From Entamoeba invadens IP1 (lineage: Eukaryota; Evosea; Mastigamoebida; Endamoebidae), in NCBI RefSeq assembly GCF_000330505.1, contig NW_004443550.1, positions 173,093 to 194,860 of the forward strand: a DNA stretch of 21,768 bases, written 5' to 3'. A program made the translations under genes and the position numbers. The number at the start of each line of letters is the position of its first letter. Positions within the stretch are counted from its first letter, which is position 1. The notes under the pieces were generated by a model. The model saw nothing but the letters and a program-made list of their open reading frames with translations. It did no database searches and was not told where the DNA came from. Of the stretch, positions 9,462 through 19,559 are shown one piece after another.

Positions 9462-9991
9462 GTGTAATTTTCTAATTATTTGGTCTTTAAAACGGTTATT
9501 TTTCGGGATGAAAAAAACGAATGTGTTGTATAAAGTATGAATGAACAACAGCTTAGTGTGAGTCATAATAGTAAGTTTATTATTATATATTATTATTTAA
9601 TTATAAAATGTTATTCTTTTTCAACCTTGTTTAACTTCAACACAACCATTCAATTAAATCGTTCATTCATTTTTTAAAGATAACAATGAATTCTTCTTTA
9701 TTCACTTGGTTGATTTAATGAGTCACTTTTCGTTCAGTATTAAAAGTAACTCATGCAATAAATGAAAATAAAGAAAATAATAAATAAATTATTGGAATTT
9801 TAGACATTCAGTATATGATTGATGATTATTAAAAGTATTCAACAATAAGAGATAAATCAATATAAAAAACAAACACTACTTTGGCTCGGCTGGGAATTAA
9901 CAATAAAGGCAGCTTCAATTGATTAATTAAGAGTTTCATATTTTATAGTTTTTTCTATTTTATTTAAAAAAACAGAGTGTCTATTAATACT

Positions 9992-10006
9992 TGGTCCCTG
10001 GTTTTT
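9992..10006 (-). repeat. Third, internal copy of the outer element's TIR core
   Basis: TGGTCCCTGGTTTTT is identical to 10105-10119 in the right terminal repeat, in the same orientation and 113 bp further in. It may mark a tandem or nested terminal duplication, or a subterminal transposase-binding repeat. Confidence 0.6.
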
Positions 10007-10091
10007 GAAAATAAACCAACATATCCTCCAAAAAACCTGATTATTTAGGGATTTTTCCATAACAAGAAAAATTTATAACTAAAATAAAACG

Positions 10092-10129
10092 GCTTAATTT
10101 AGTCTGGTCCCTGGTTTTTCCTCTATATG
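10092..10129 (-). repeat. Right terminal inverted repeat of the outer element
   Basis: The reverse complement begins CATATAGAGGAAAAACCAGG and matches the left end at 34 of 38 positions. TA follows at 10130-10131. Confidence 0.75.
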
Positions 10130-10920
10130 TATAATGGGTCCATAAAGTGGTCAGAATCCATAAACCCATCAAAGAAATTGGTAGAACTTCTTTTAAAACC
10201 AAATGTATAGCATAATTTTCTTTATTTATTTTTTATTATTTTTGTTGATAACCCTTGATATTTTGATTTTTTGTGACTTAATGGGACAAGCAATAAAAAT
10301 TCAATAATCAAAACAATCTTTGATTTAAAAAACAACCAATAAAACAGAAGAAAAAATTACTAACCAATTTTGGAATGTTTTCATTTGAAATTGAAATTCA
10401 ACAAATATTTTGTCTTTTTATAACCAGTCATTGTGTGACGGGTCAATTACAATTCTTAACGGACGTTTTTTATTACAACAAGGATAAAACTGGATCAACA
10501 TTTTTTTATTGATAAAAATTTGTTTAATCATAATGGCGAAATACAACAGTAAATTAAAAAAAATAGTGTGTTATAATTTTATTAACATTGTAGCGTGCAC
10601 AAATCTATATTACTATCTTATCGTGAAACTGTTTAATATAAGATAAGTTGTTAGGTGCGGGTGTAAAAATGACTTCTTGTTGAGAAAAATAATCATCTTT
10701 TTCGTTTTAAAATTCAACCCACATGTGTACCAAAATAAGAATGAAAACGTTCTCTTATTCAAAGTTTGATTCCTTAAAATGATTGTGTCGAGAAACAACA
10801 ACTTATATTGGTCTATCACTCTTTTTCAATTTTATTTAGAAAAATAATAAAAAATGTATTATAAATATTTAATTATAATAATTAAAAATATAATACAAAA
10901 AAGAATAATGACAATAATAA
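10130..10920. other. AT-rich stretch with scraps of possible coding sequence on both strands
   Basis: No intact gene is seen. On the plus strand, 10324-10512 is open for 62 codons and contains VTGQLQFLTDVFYYNKDKTG; 10488-10646 is open for 52 codons. On the minus strand, about 10600-10835 reads protein-like with several stops and contains EVIFTPAPNNLSYIKQFHDK. None has a convincing start. They could be remains of mobile elements, given the mariner transposase next door, but nothing identifies them, and frames of this size occur by chance at this composition. Confidence 0.25.
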
Positions 10921-10971
10921 AATGGTGTTGATAAGCTTGATTCTTTAAAATTAAAGATCACATATACCACA

Positions 10972-11568
10972 TCATGGTATCACATTTTTATGCCCAATAA
11001 AAATCCATACCATGACACCTGAATTAAACTTTGGTATAGGAACTGAGTCCTTATCAGTGAATCCCCCCGTTCGTCTCCAAATGTAGTGCCCATAGGAATA
11101 AATGTAAAACTGGCTCTCGTCAGAGATAATAGTGTTGTTAATCCAGCGTGCCAATAACCTTTTATTGTTAAAATATCGAGAACAAAATTGAAGTCTATCT
11201 TAAATGTGTTTTGTAGTCATGTTTAGTCTCTTTATCAATTTTATCAGGAAAAAACAAAAAGTTTTTTCCTGATTTTCCAAAAAGAAGAAAGAGGCATATC
11301 TTGGGAAATGTATAATGAAGAAGAACGCGGATCAGATAATGTTATTTTTAAGACCAAGATTTTACTTTATCTGGCGACACCTTGAGTGGTTGACCAATCT
11401 TCTTTGGTTTTTGCTCCTTCTTTTCAACTACGTAACGGTACTTCGAGACACTCCAGCAAACTTACATACTTTAGTATAATAATATTTTTCATCAAGAAGT
11501 TCCTTGGCTCTAAGCATCTTCTTTTCCTTTTTAGCATTGTAAAGTGATCCCTCTGTGGCATTTGGCAT
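10972..11568 (-). pseudogene. Broken Tc1/mariner-type transposase
   Basis: The frame starts at ATG 11568 (MPNATEG) and runs through KMLRAKELLDEKYYYTKVCK into a helix-turn-helix phrase, FAGVSRSTVT, where a TAG (11428-11430) interrupts. Reading resumes one frame over with VEKKEQKPKKIGQPLKVSP, consistent with a one-base deletion. Further pieces follow: 11244-11339, then a frame with a TAA (11200-11202) leading into RWINNTIISDESQF, IWRRTGGF and FNSGVMVWIFIGHKNV, ending at TGA just before 10972. ISDES with W and VMVW at the usual spacing is the first-aspartate region of the Tc1/mariner DDE domain. The second Asp and the final Asp/Glu regions are missing, so the protein is inactive. At least three lesions are visible. 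Confidence 0.75.
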
Positions 11569-12582
11569 CTTTAATTTGAATAATTTTTATTATTTTGTTT
11601 TTTAATGCACTTCTAGGAAAAAAGTCTTATTCTTGGGAATCAAAAAATCCCTCTATTTTTAAAAAAAGAAATTTTTAAAATTTAAACAGAAATCGCCAAG
11701 TTAAAAAATAAATTTAAAACCCGTTCTTCTTTTTTTACTTGAAAAAACTCTTAATTTTTTTTTAATTTTCAACTTCTTAAAAATAAAAATGAAAAAAAAT
11801 ATTTGGAAATTCCATTAGAGACTTTTGAAAACAAATTTATAATTTTTTTTACTTGTTAATTATAAATATGAAAAGATTATACCCACATGAATAAACATTT
11901 TCTATAAACAAAGTTTTTAACACCAATTTAAATAGAAAATGTTCGACATTTTATAATTGAACATATTTTTATTTCCCGCAATTTAACGGTGTTTTGGGGC
12001 AATAAAATTTTGGAGAAAAAACAAAACTGTCTTAAAAAAAATAAAAATAACATTGGTTTCAATTGATTAGACAATTTTGTAAAGTTTCGGTTTTTGGAGG
12101 GTTAAAATAAATGGTCGTGTTTAATTTGTGCACATTTATTACAACGGTAAGAAGCCCTAATCATTAGGATTTTTTACTAAAGGTTTGGATTCATTTCTAA
12201 GGTACTGGGTCCATTTTCTTTATTGTAAATGTAATAAAATAATAATTATAAAAATAATAAACTTAATTACAAAAAAATATTATAAAACAATAAGTCAAGC
12301 ATATAACTCCCCCAACTGTTAATAGAAAAAAGACTTTTATAAGAATAAATAATTACCCACTTTACATTCATTATAATATGAACATTATAATAATTTAAAA
12401 ATAATTTTATACAACAATAATAACATTTTATTCATTACACAGTGAGTTGTGTAAAATATGATATATTGTATCAAAAATTAATTTATAAATATTAATTTGA
12501 AATTATGTTAATAAATTAAATTGATCAAAAAGTGTAGTTTTTTTATTATGAATATAACAATAATCTAGTAGTTTGTTTGATG
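11569..12582. other. AT-rich intergenic region, no gene recognised
   Basis: Mostly A/T runs, with a slightly GC-richer stretch at 11985-12215. Near 12180-12220, reading the minus strand, AATGGACCC followed by GAATCCA and AACC resembles AATGGGTCC, GAATCCA and AAACC at 10133-10176 on the plus strand. This may be a degraded pair of inverted ends around the transposase, and is weak. The last 30 bases lead into the promoter of the LRR gene. Confidence 0.3.
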
Positions 12583-12592
12583 TATATAAAAG
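12583..12592 (+). promoter_or_regulatory. TATA box of the long LRR gene
   Basis: TATATAAAAG lies 29-38 nt before the ATG at 12621. This spacing matches the short leaders of Entamoeba genes and supports 12621, not the later ATG at 12723, as the ancestral start. Confidence 0.5.
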
Positions 12593-12620
12593 AAGTTATC
12601 AACTTTAAAATAATATTTAA

Positions 12621-15296
12621 ATGGAAAAAGAGTATGAAAGAAGTTCATCTAATGAATAAACTGACAACACTTCAGAAAATAACGAGCATGGAAGTTCAAA
12701 AGATAGTGAAGAAGATTGGGAAATGCAACAAATTTCAGAAATTATAATTAAAAAAGAAGATGTTGAAGATTATATTTTTGGTTCACACAACAATTCCATT
12801 AATAGTTATGAAGAACAAGAACAACCATTAAATGATAATGAAGTTTCTGTCGATATGACAACTGTTTTGATTCCACCAGAAGCAAAAACGATTGACAAAT
12901 GGGCTTTTAGAAATTACACATTTGAGTCATTAATAATCCCAAATCATATTCAGTCAATTGAAGAATATGCTTTTAATGATTGTACGAACTTAAAAAGTGT
13001 TGTTATTCCAGACTCTGTGACTTCGATTGGAAAAAATGCATTTGATGGGTGTCCACTCACTTCCATTGTTCTTTCAAAAAATTTAACTTCGTTATCTAAT
13101 GGAGTATTTTGTGGAAACCAATTGGTTTCTTTTACTATTCCTGATACCATTCTGAGTCTTGGGACAAATGTATTTTACTCAAATAACTTTCTTTCTCGAG
13201 ATATTATTATTGGATCACAAAATCTAAACATTAACGGATTAACATCAATTGAAATGTCTGATAACGTTACCCGAATTGGGCCAAATGCTTTTAGTTTATT
13301 AGACAAACTAATTCACATCAAATTGTCAAGTAAATTAACAGAGCTTCCCGATTGCACGTTCATTGACGACCAAAGTTTACAATGTGTTGATATTCCAAAT
13401 TGTGTTACTAAAATTGGACAGAGATGTTTTGAAAATTGTCCTCTTGATAAAAACAAAGTGTTTATATTACACAAAAACATTGAAATAATTGATAAAAACG
13501 CTTTTAATAATTGCAAATTTAAAGAAGTTGTTATTGAAGGAAAGATCAAAGAAATTTCAGATAATACATTTACAAACTGTTTATCTCTTTCTAAAATTAC
13601 TCTTCCCGAAACGGTGACAAAATTTGGGGACTACTCATTTGAAAATTGTGGGTTTGATCAAGTCTTTTTTATGAAAAATTTAAAAGAATTTGGGTTTGGA
13701 GTCTTTTCTAATAACAAAAAAATTAGTGAACTTGTTTGGGATGAGAATTTTAGACAAATTCCAGACAGTTTTGTAAAAGGCTGTGTAAATATCACCAAAA
13801 TAGTTATATCAAGTACAGTCACTGCAATTGGACAATGTGCATTTTATAATTGTAAATCGCTTATAAGACTTGAGTTTCCGAATTCGGTTGTTAAATTTGG
13901 AAATTATGTTTGTAAGAATTGTGAGCATTTAAAAAATGTCACGCTTTTAATTGGAACAACTAAAATCAAACAAGGAATGTTCTTATTGTGCCAAATTAAG
14001 TAAAATCAGAAATATTGAAAATATCACAGAAGTCGAGCAAAAAGGTTTCAATAGAACAAGTAGTCTCTTTGCACATGGAATTCCAAATACATTAAAGAAA
14101 ATTGGTTCTCAAGTTTTTTCTAGTTGCGGCATTAAACAATTTGTTTTTCCAAATATAGAAATATATGACCATGCTTTTTCTGGCAACTCCAAACTAACAA
14201 AAGTAGTTTTTTCAGAAGGGGTAAAAACACTACCAAATGGTTGTTTTAATGAATGCCCAAATCTTAAAATTGTTGAAATACCAAACAGTGTTGAATCGAT
14301 TGGAGATGAATGTTTCAGTAAATGTTCAAGTCTTGAAGAAATTACAATTCCAAACGATGTCAAAACTCTTGGAAATTATTGCTTCAATGACTGTAAGAAC
14401 TTGAAAAGTGTTATTAAAAACGAGAAATTAATTTATGATCGAAACGTGTTTTCTGAATGTTTAAAACTGACAACCGAAAAAGTTGTTAAAAAAGAAAATC
14501 TAATTATTGGGACTGTTGCCGACATTCCATTTGGATTTAGAGCAATTGAAAACAGTGCATTTGAAGACAATAATAAATTAGAAGAAGTTATAATGCCAGA
14601 CACAATTAATTACCTTGGAGAAAATTGTTTTAAAAACTGCACTAAATTAACAAAAGTTGTTATTTCTAAAAACCTAAAAAAATTGAATGTCGAGGATTTT
14701 GCGGGGGGTGTTAGTCTTAAGGAAATTGTACTTCCAGACGACCTAAAAACTATTGAAAAGGCTGTTTTTGTGGATGTATTAATCTCTCGAAAATAGTTAT
14801 ACCAAGCGAAGTTGATACACTCAAACAACGCGTTTTTGAGAATTGTGAAAAGCTTGAAATTGTTGTCCTTCCAGATAATTTGAACGACATAAAAGATTCG
14901 GCGTTTACTAACTGCAAAAGTTTGAAAGAATTGGTTTTTCCTCTACATCTAAAATTTGTTGGAAAAAAGTGTTTCCAAAAATGTGAAAAACTCGAAAGGG
15001 TTGTGTTTAATAAAGAATTGTATTCAATGGGGAATCTCATGTTTGGTGGTTGTATTAGTTTGAAAGAGGTTGTTATTGATAACATCGATGTTCCGTTTAG
15101 ATGTTTTGATGGATGCACTAATCTTGAAAAGGTAGAATTTAAAATCAATGTTAAAGTCTTGAATAAATGGTGTTTCAGAAATTGCAAAGCGTTAAAAGAA
15201 ATCACATTACCAAAGACTTTAAAGTTTGTTGACGAACAGAATGTTTTCGTGGGATGTGATAATTTAGAAAAAATCATATACTCTGAAAACAGTTAA
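12621..15296 (+). pseudogene. Long BspA-type leucine-rich-repeat gene, disrupted by a stop and two frameshifts
   Basis: Read through its lesions the gene spans 892 codons including the stop. The N-terminus is acidic and Ser/Asn-rich without a signal peptide; from about residue 75 onward it is almost entirely LRR_5-type repeats (xLxxVxIPxxVxxIGxxxFxxC). Lesion 1: TAA as codon 13 (12657-12659); the acidic coding character continues up to ATG 12723. Lesion 2: near 13991-13995 the repeat pattern continues only if one base is skipped (CQ, then LSKI). Lesion 3: at 14770-14774 GTGGAT is one base short, after which GCINLSKIVIP continues in the original frame. The resulting open pieces are 12723-14003, 13951-14796 and 14772-15296. 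A TATA box precedes it and TAATT (15306-15310) follows the stop. Both frameshifts lie near short base runs, so sequencing error is possible; the stop is a separate defect. Repeats are far more diverged than in the 4420-5376 gene. The function of the family is not known; protein binding is presumed. Confidence 0.85.
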
Positions 15297-15305
15297 AAAA
15301 GTTGA

Positions 15306-15310
15306 TAATT
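15306..15310 (+). terminator. TAATT polyadenylation motif after the long LRR gene
   Basis: TAATT begins ten bases after the TAA stop (15294-15296), the usual Entamoeba arrangement. Confidence 0.45.
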
Positions 15311-15552
15311 ATGAATATTTGTAAAAATATCCAATTTAAAAAATAAACAATAATTATTTTTAAATATAATAAAAATTAGTTGTTTTTAAAACTAAAAATG
15401 TTTTAATAATTAAAAATCTTAATATATTTTTGCCATTATTTTGTTATCATAATAAAAAGGCGATAAAATTAACATTGACCATCATCAGCTATTTAAACAG
15501 ACTTTTTTTACAAATAGTTTTTGAAATATATAAAATAATTAAAAAATTAAAA

Positions 15553-15886
15553 ATGGAAAATATTGAATTTGATCCATGATCATAAGAATTCCGAACAATC
15601 ATTTAAATCAGTGGAAATTAAATGTAATAAGGAGCATTAAAAAGAGCAGTCAAAAATATGCATTTGTATGGCTCATTTGTGTATATATTCAAGCCAATTT
15701 TCATAATTTCTTTAACTCATATTTTGACCCTTAACAAGCGTAGAAACGGTCTTTAATTCTACCAAACACCAACAAAAAGTGAATGACTTTTCTTTATTAA
15801 TGCACAAACAATAGATGAAAGGTGGACCATTTCTTAAAAAACAAAATCAGCTAATACTTTGTTTTCAAAAATGTTGTAATAGTTAA
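15553..15886 (+). pseudogene. Possible small decayed gene
   Basis: An ATG at 15553 starts MENIEFD. After one apparently inserted base (15574) the frame continues as HDHKNSEQSFKSVEIKCNKE, then through five stops to TSVETVFNSTKHQQKVNDF and finally GGPFLKKQNQLILCFQKCC before TAA 15884-15886. A TATA-like ATATATAAAATAA lies about 20-30 nt upstream. The stop density is only about half of that expected by chance, so this is weak. The family is not recognised. It converges on the GAPDH gene. Confidence 0.28.
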
Positions 15887-15945
15887 TGCAAATTTCTTAT
15901 CCATCAACAAATAAATTATTTAAAACATAAAACTAAGTAGTGCTG

Positions 15946-15950
15946 AATTA
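15946..15950 (-). terminator. TAATT polyadenylation motif of the GAPDH gene
   Basis: On the minus strand TAATT starts one base after the TAA stop (15952-15954). Confidence 0.5.
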
Positions 15951-15951
15951 C

Positions 15952-16956
<1,005 letters not shown>

Positions 16957-16986
16957 TTAACTGATGTTTAAAAAGATATATCACAG

Positions 16987-16996
16987 CATTTAAATT
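16987..16996 (-). promoter_or_regulatory. TATA-like element of the GAPDH gene
   Basis: On the minus strand AATTTAAATG lies 31-40 nt before the GAPDH ATG. A palindromic CACGTG (17004-17009) sits just upstream of it and could be a binding site. Neither has been tested; the TATA match is imperfect. Confidence 0.38.
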
Positions 16997-18909
16997 GATT
17001 ACACACGTGGTAATAAGTATATATTGTGTAACTTATTTTTAGTGTTTATAATAATATTTAATTTAACACACAAATTTATTGAAAAAAAAACACAAAACGG
17101 CAAACACATCGTGATAAATCTTAAAGTTATTGTTTATTAAGAATTAAAATTTTTATTCGAATACTAATATTTTATGAATAATCGTTTTTTGGAATAATTT
17201 TTGTTTAAAAAAATAGAACTTCAATCAAAGTAAATTGTGTAATTTATTATAAAGAGTTGTAATAAGTATAAAAAATTTGTGTACAAACTATCAATTTATT
17301 ATTTTAATTCAATATTGCTTATTATATTATTTAAATATGTAATATATTATTTATATATGTAATAAAACATTTTCAAAAACGTTTTAAAAATAAACTACAC
17401 AATAAAAAATATCACAAAAGATTTTAAATTTAACAAACTAAATAATTAACTTGATGTCATCTTCACAAATTATTAGATATAACACTTTTGAATAATTATA
17501 TTTTTCGTTGTAAAATAAAATGAAACGAAAAAGTTGATTAATCAATCAACTTTGAATGAATTAAATCATCTTTTCTATACAACAAATTAAATTTATAGTT
17601 AATATTTAATCATATTAAATTAATTTGAGTATTTGAAGATAAAAATTGAGTTGATCTAGTTTATTATAATATATATGATAATGAATTGAAATAATGTTTC
17701 TAAAAAAACAAAAAAATAATTATTAAACATAACAGAAATTTTATTTGTTGTCAACCAAAGTTATTATATGTTAACATGATGAATTAATTCAATTATGTTA
17801 AATAATTGTTTATAACTGAACAGAAGACGATTATGGATATAATATTTTCGCTTTAAACACAACAAATCTTTAAATGTGCCGATTTTTTAAAGTGATTGTT
17901 CGGTAATAAGTTACTTACAAAAAAACGTTTTACATCTTCAAAAACTTTTATCACATAGTTTTTTTTAAAAAAACGGTGTTTATCAATTAATATATTTGAA
18001 CTGTATTGTTATTAGTACGACCATTCAAGCCATATATAAACTGTTTTTAAATGCACCAATAGCAAAAATATGACACGAACAACACAGATAAAATAATAAA
18101 TACAATACTTTTGTAAAAGCATATAAAACCCATCGCATTTAACATAAACTATATGGAACATTTTACAAATAATAATTTTTATCACCATTGTCACTTATTG
18201 ACACTGCGATTAATTTGATTGCATTTTTTTGCGTTGATGACCAATTCTATATAAAACACATCGTTAAAACCTTGAGCTTATTAAAGAAATAGGATTTGAT
18301 AAAAATAATTTATTATTTTTACATTTTTAGAAAATACAATTGAATGCCAAATACTCATTAAAATACGAATTTTTATTCGAGATATCATTATATAATAATT
18401 ATATCATCATCGACATAAATCTACAAAAATTAATCATTAAAATTTGTTCATCTTTGGGAAAAAGCTAAATACAAATAAAAAGTGATTTCTTGTCATTAAA
18501 TAATTATTTAATTTATTGTTTAAAATTAAAAAAATTAAATTAAAATAAATTTATCTTACAAGGTAATTATTTAGCCTTTTTTGAAATACTTTTTAAAATA
18601 TTCTATTATTAATTGTTATAATGATATATCCGAATTTGTGAATATTAGAGTAATTTATCATAAAGAAAATTATTACTTTCGACAAAATAACCAATTACTT
18701 TGAACGTTGTATTTACAAAAGGTGTATTTATAACAACAATGAAGAATATAAATGATATGACCTTAAAAACACCGTTTTTATATCATTATTGTGTTTCTTT
18801 TTGAAAAATTAACTTTTCAAAGCACAAATTATCATATCAAACAACACAAATTAAGTTTATGGCAAATCAAAAATACCTTTTATTAATCCGATATATAAAC
18901 TTTATGAAA
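16997..18909. other. AT-rich intergenic region, no intact gene
   Basis: Dominated by A/T runs. Two plus-strand stretches look faintly protein-like: about 17800-17960, with two stops, and 18066-18218, 50 codons with one stop, containing HIKPIAFNINYMEHF. On the other strand 18012-18194 is open but only from a GTG, and its composition (I, Y, V, F) is that of chance frames. AAAAACGGTGTTT near 17969-17981 recurs inverted at 18766-18778, about 800 bp away. I regard the region as non-coding, with possible gene scraps. Confidence 0.3.
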
Positions 18910-18930
18910 ACGTTCATTTACTATTTAAAC
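18910..18930 (+). promoter_or_regulatory. Core promoter of the surface-protein gene: GAAC-like box and TATA element
   Basis: CTATTTAAAC (18921-18930) closely matches the Entamoeba TATA consensus GTATTTAAA(G/C) and lies 27-36 nt before the ATG at 18957. Directly upstream, the reverse complement of 18911-18919 reads AAATGAACG, one base off the GAAC element AATGAACT, in inverted orientation. This is the best promoter match in the window. Confidence 0.6.
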
Positions 18931-18956
18931 TCGAATAATAAAACATTAAGCATCAA

Positions 18957-19559
18957 ATGATTCCCATCTTTCTTGTTGTGTTAGTTGCTCAAGCCGAATA
19001 TCTCATGACCACCTACGATGAATATGTGAATGTCTATCAACTCGATAAATGTTATTACACTGGAAGCAACAAGTATACAAAATACGTTAAAGATGGCAAG
19101 AAGGCAAGAATTTTCACATCAAATACATGTGATAATTGGGTTGATGAAGGCTCTTTTGAGCTTGAAAACAATCAATTGTTTTCGAATAACCTTCCAGAAT
19201 ACTCAGCAGTTGCTTATTCAAACATTGATGCGGAACACTGCACCATCAAAGGAAGTGGACCATATCCATTAGAAATGTTAATCAAAACCGGATGTGTCAA
19301 AACATCATTTACAACCTCATCGAAATCAGAATTTGTAGATGGGTGGTTCCATAAATACACGTATAATACATCAACCACATGTGCTGGAACTCCAACAAAT
19401 GTTGTGACCAAGGGACTGGGAATATGCTTTACAGATAAAGAAGGATTGTATTACACAATCAGAGACTCTGCAGCAACATTTTCAATGTTGGTTGCATTGA
19501 TATTGGCTCTATTAATTTATATAAAAATGAGTCATTTCTTATGTTGTTTACATTTTTAG
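18957..19559 (+). CDS. Small cysteine-containing membrane-anchored surface protein, function unknown
   Basis: 200 residues. Residues 1-13 (MIPIFLVVLVAQA) form a short signal peptide. The ectodomain, about 14-170, has six cysteines (32, 58, 95, 113, 142, 157), enough for three disulfides, and possible N-glycosylation sites at NTS (137-139) and NTC (56-58). A hydrophobic segment at about 172-189 (SMLVALILALLIYI) is followed by a short tail KMSHFLCCLHF with a Cys pair that could be lipid-modified. A single-pass type I protein is likely; a GPI anchor is possible but the tail after the hydrophobic stretch argues against it. It resembles the many small secreted or membrane proteins peculiar to Entamoeba. 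I do not recognise a named domain. The start follows directly on a consensus TATA element. No TAATT lies within about 65 nt of the stop; the first is at 19630-19634, so the last few residues may have been altered. Confidence 0.75.
   Translation: MIPIFLVVLVAQAEYLMTTYDEYVNVYQLDKCYYTGSNKYTKYVKDGKKARIFTSNTCDNWVDEGSFELENNQLFSNNLPEYSAVAYSNIDAEHCTIKGSGPYPLEMLIKTGCVKTSFTTSSKSEFVDGWFHKYTYNTSTTCAGTPTNVVTKGLGICFTDKEGLYYTIRDSAATFSMLVALILALLIYIKMSHFLCCLHF

Larger units (their letters stand above)
8344..10129. mobile_element. Tc1/mariner-like element with long terminal inverted repeats, interrupted
   Basis: The ends at 8344-8381 and 10092-10129 are inverted copies matching at 34 of 38 positions, with the core GAAAAACCAGGGACCAGACTAA. 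A TA dinucleotide sits directly outside each end (8342-8343 and 10130-10131), as expected for the TA target duplication of Tc1/mariner elements. The length is 1786 bp, but a second element (8436-9454 plus a duplicated 7 bp) is inserted 92 bp from the left end, so the unit without it is about 760 bp. I find no transposase frame inside, so it is non-autonomous or degraded. A third, internal copy of the core lies at 9992-10006. The family is assigned only from the ends and the TA. Confidence 0.68.

Noticed and set aside
9306..9566. 86-codon minus-strand open frame across the right end of the inner transposon
   Set aside because: It crosses the terminal repeat, the target duplication and the outer element's arm, so it is a chance frame made by the insertion.
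12632..12675. An intron that would remove the TAA at codon 13 of the long LRR gene
   Set aside because: GT at 12632 and AG at 12675 would excise 44 nt, but this does not join the two coding parts in frame, and the 5' site does not match the Entamoeba GTTTGT consensus.
12950..14828. Several other minus-strand open frames in the LRR region
   Set aside because: Same explanation: repeat-driven antisense frames.
14750..15277. 175-codon minus-strand open frame
   Set aside because: Antisense of the long LRR gene. Its recurring F/S/P-rich pattern is the reverse complement of the LRR repeats, and it has no promoter.
18012..18194. 60-codon minus-strand open frame
   Set aside because: Starts only at GTG, is composed of I, Y, V, F and C as chance AT-rich frames are, and competes with a plus-strand reading; no promoter.
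19214..19411. Minus-strand open frame inside the surface-protein gene
   Set aside because: Lies wholly within a well-supported plus-strand gene and has no promoter or family resemblance.
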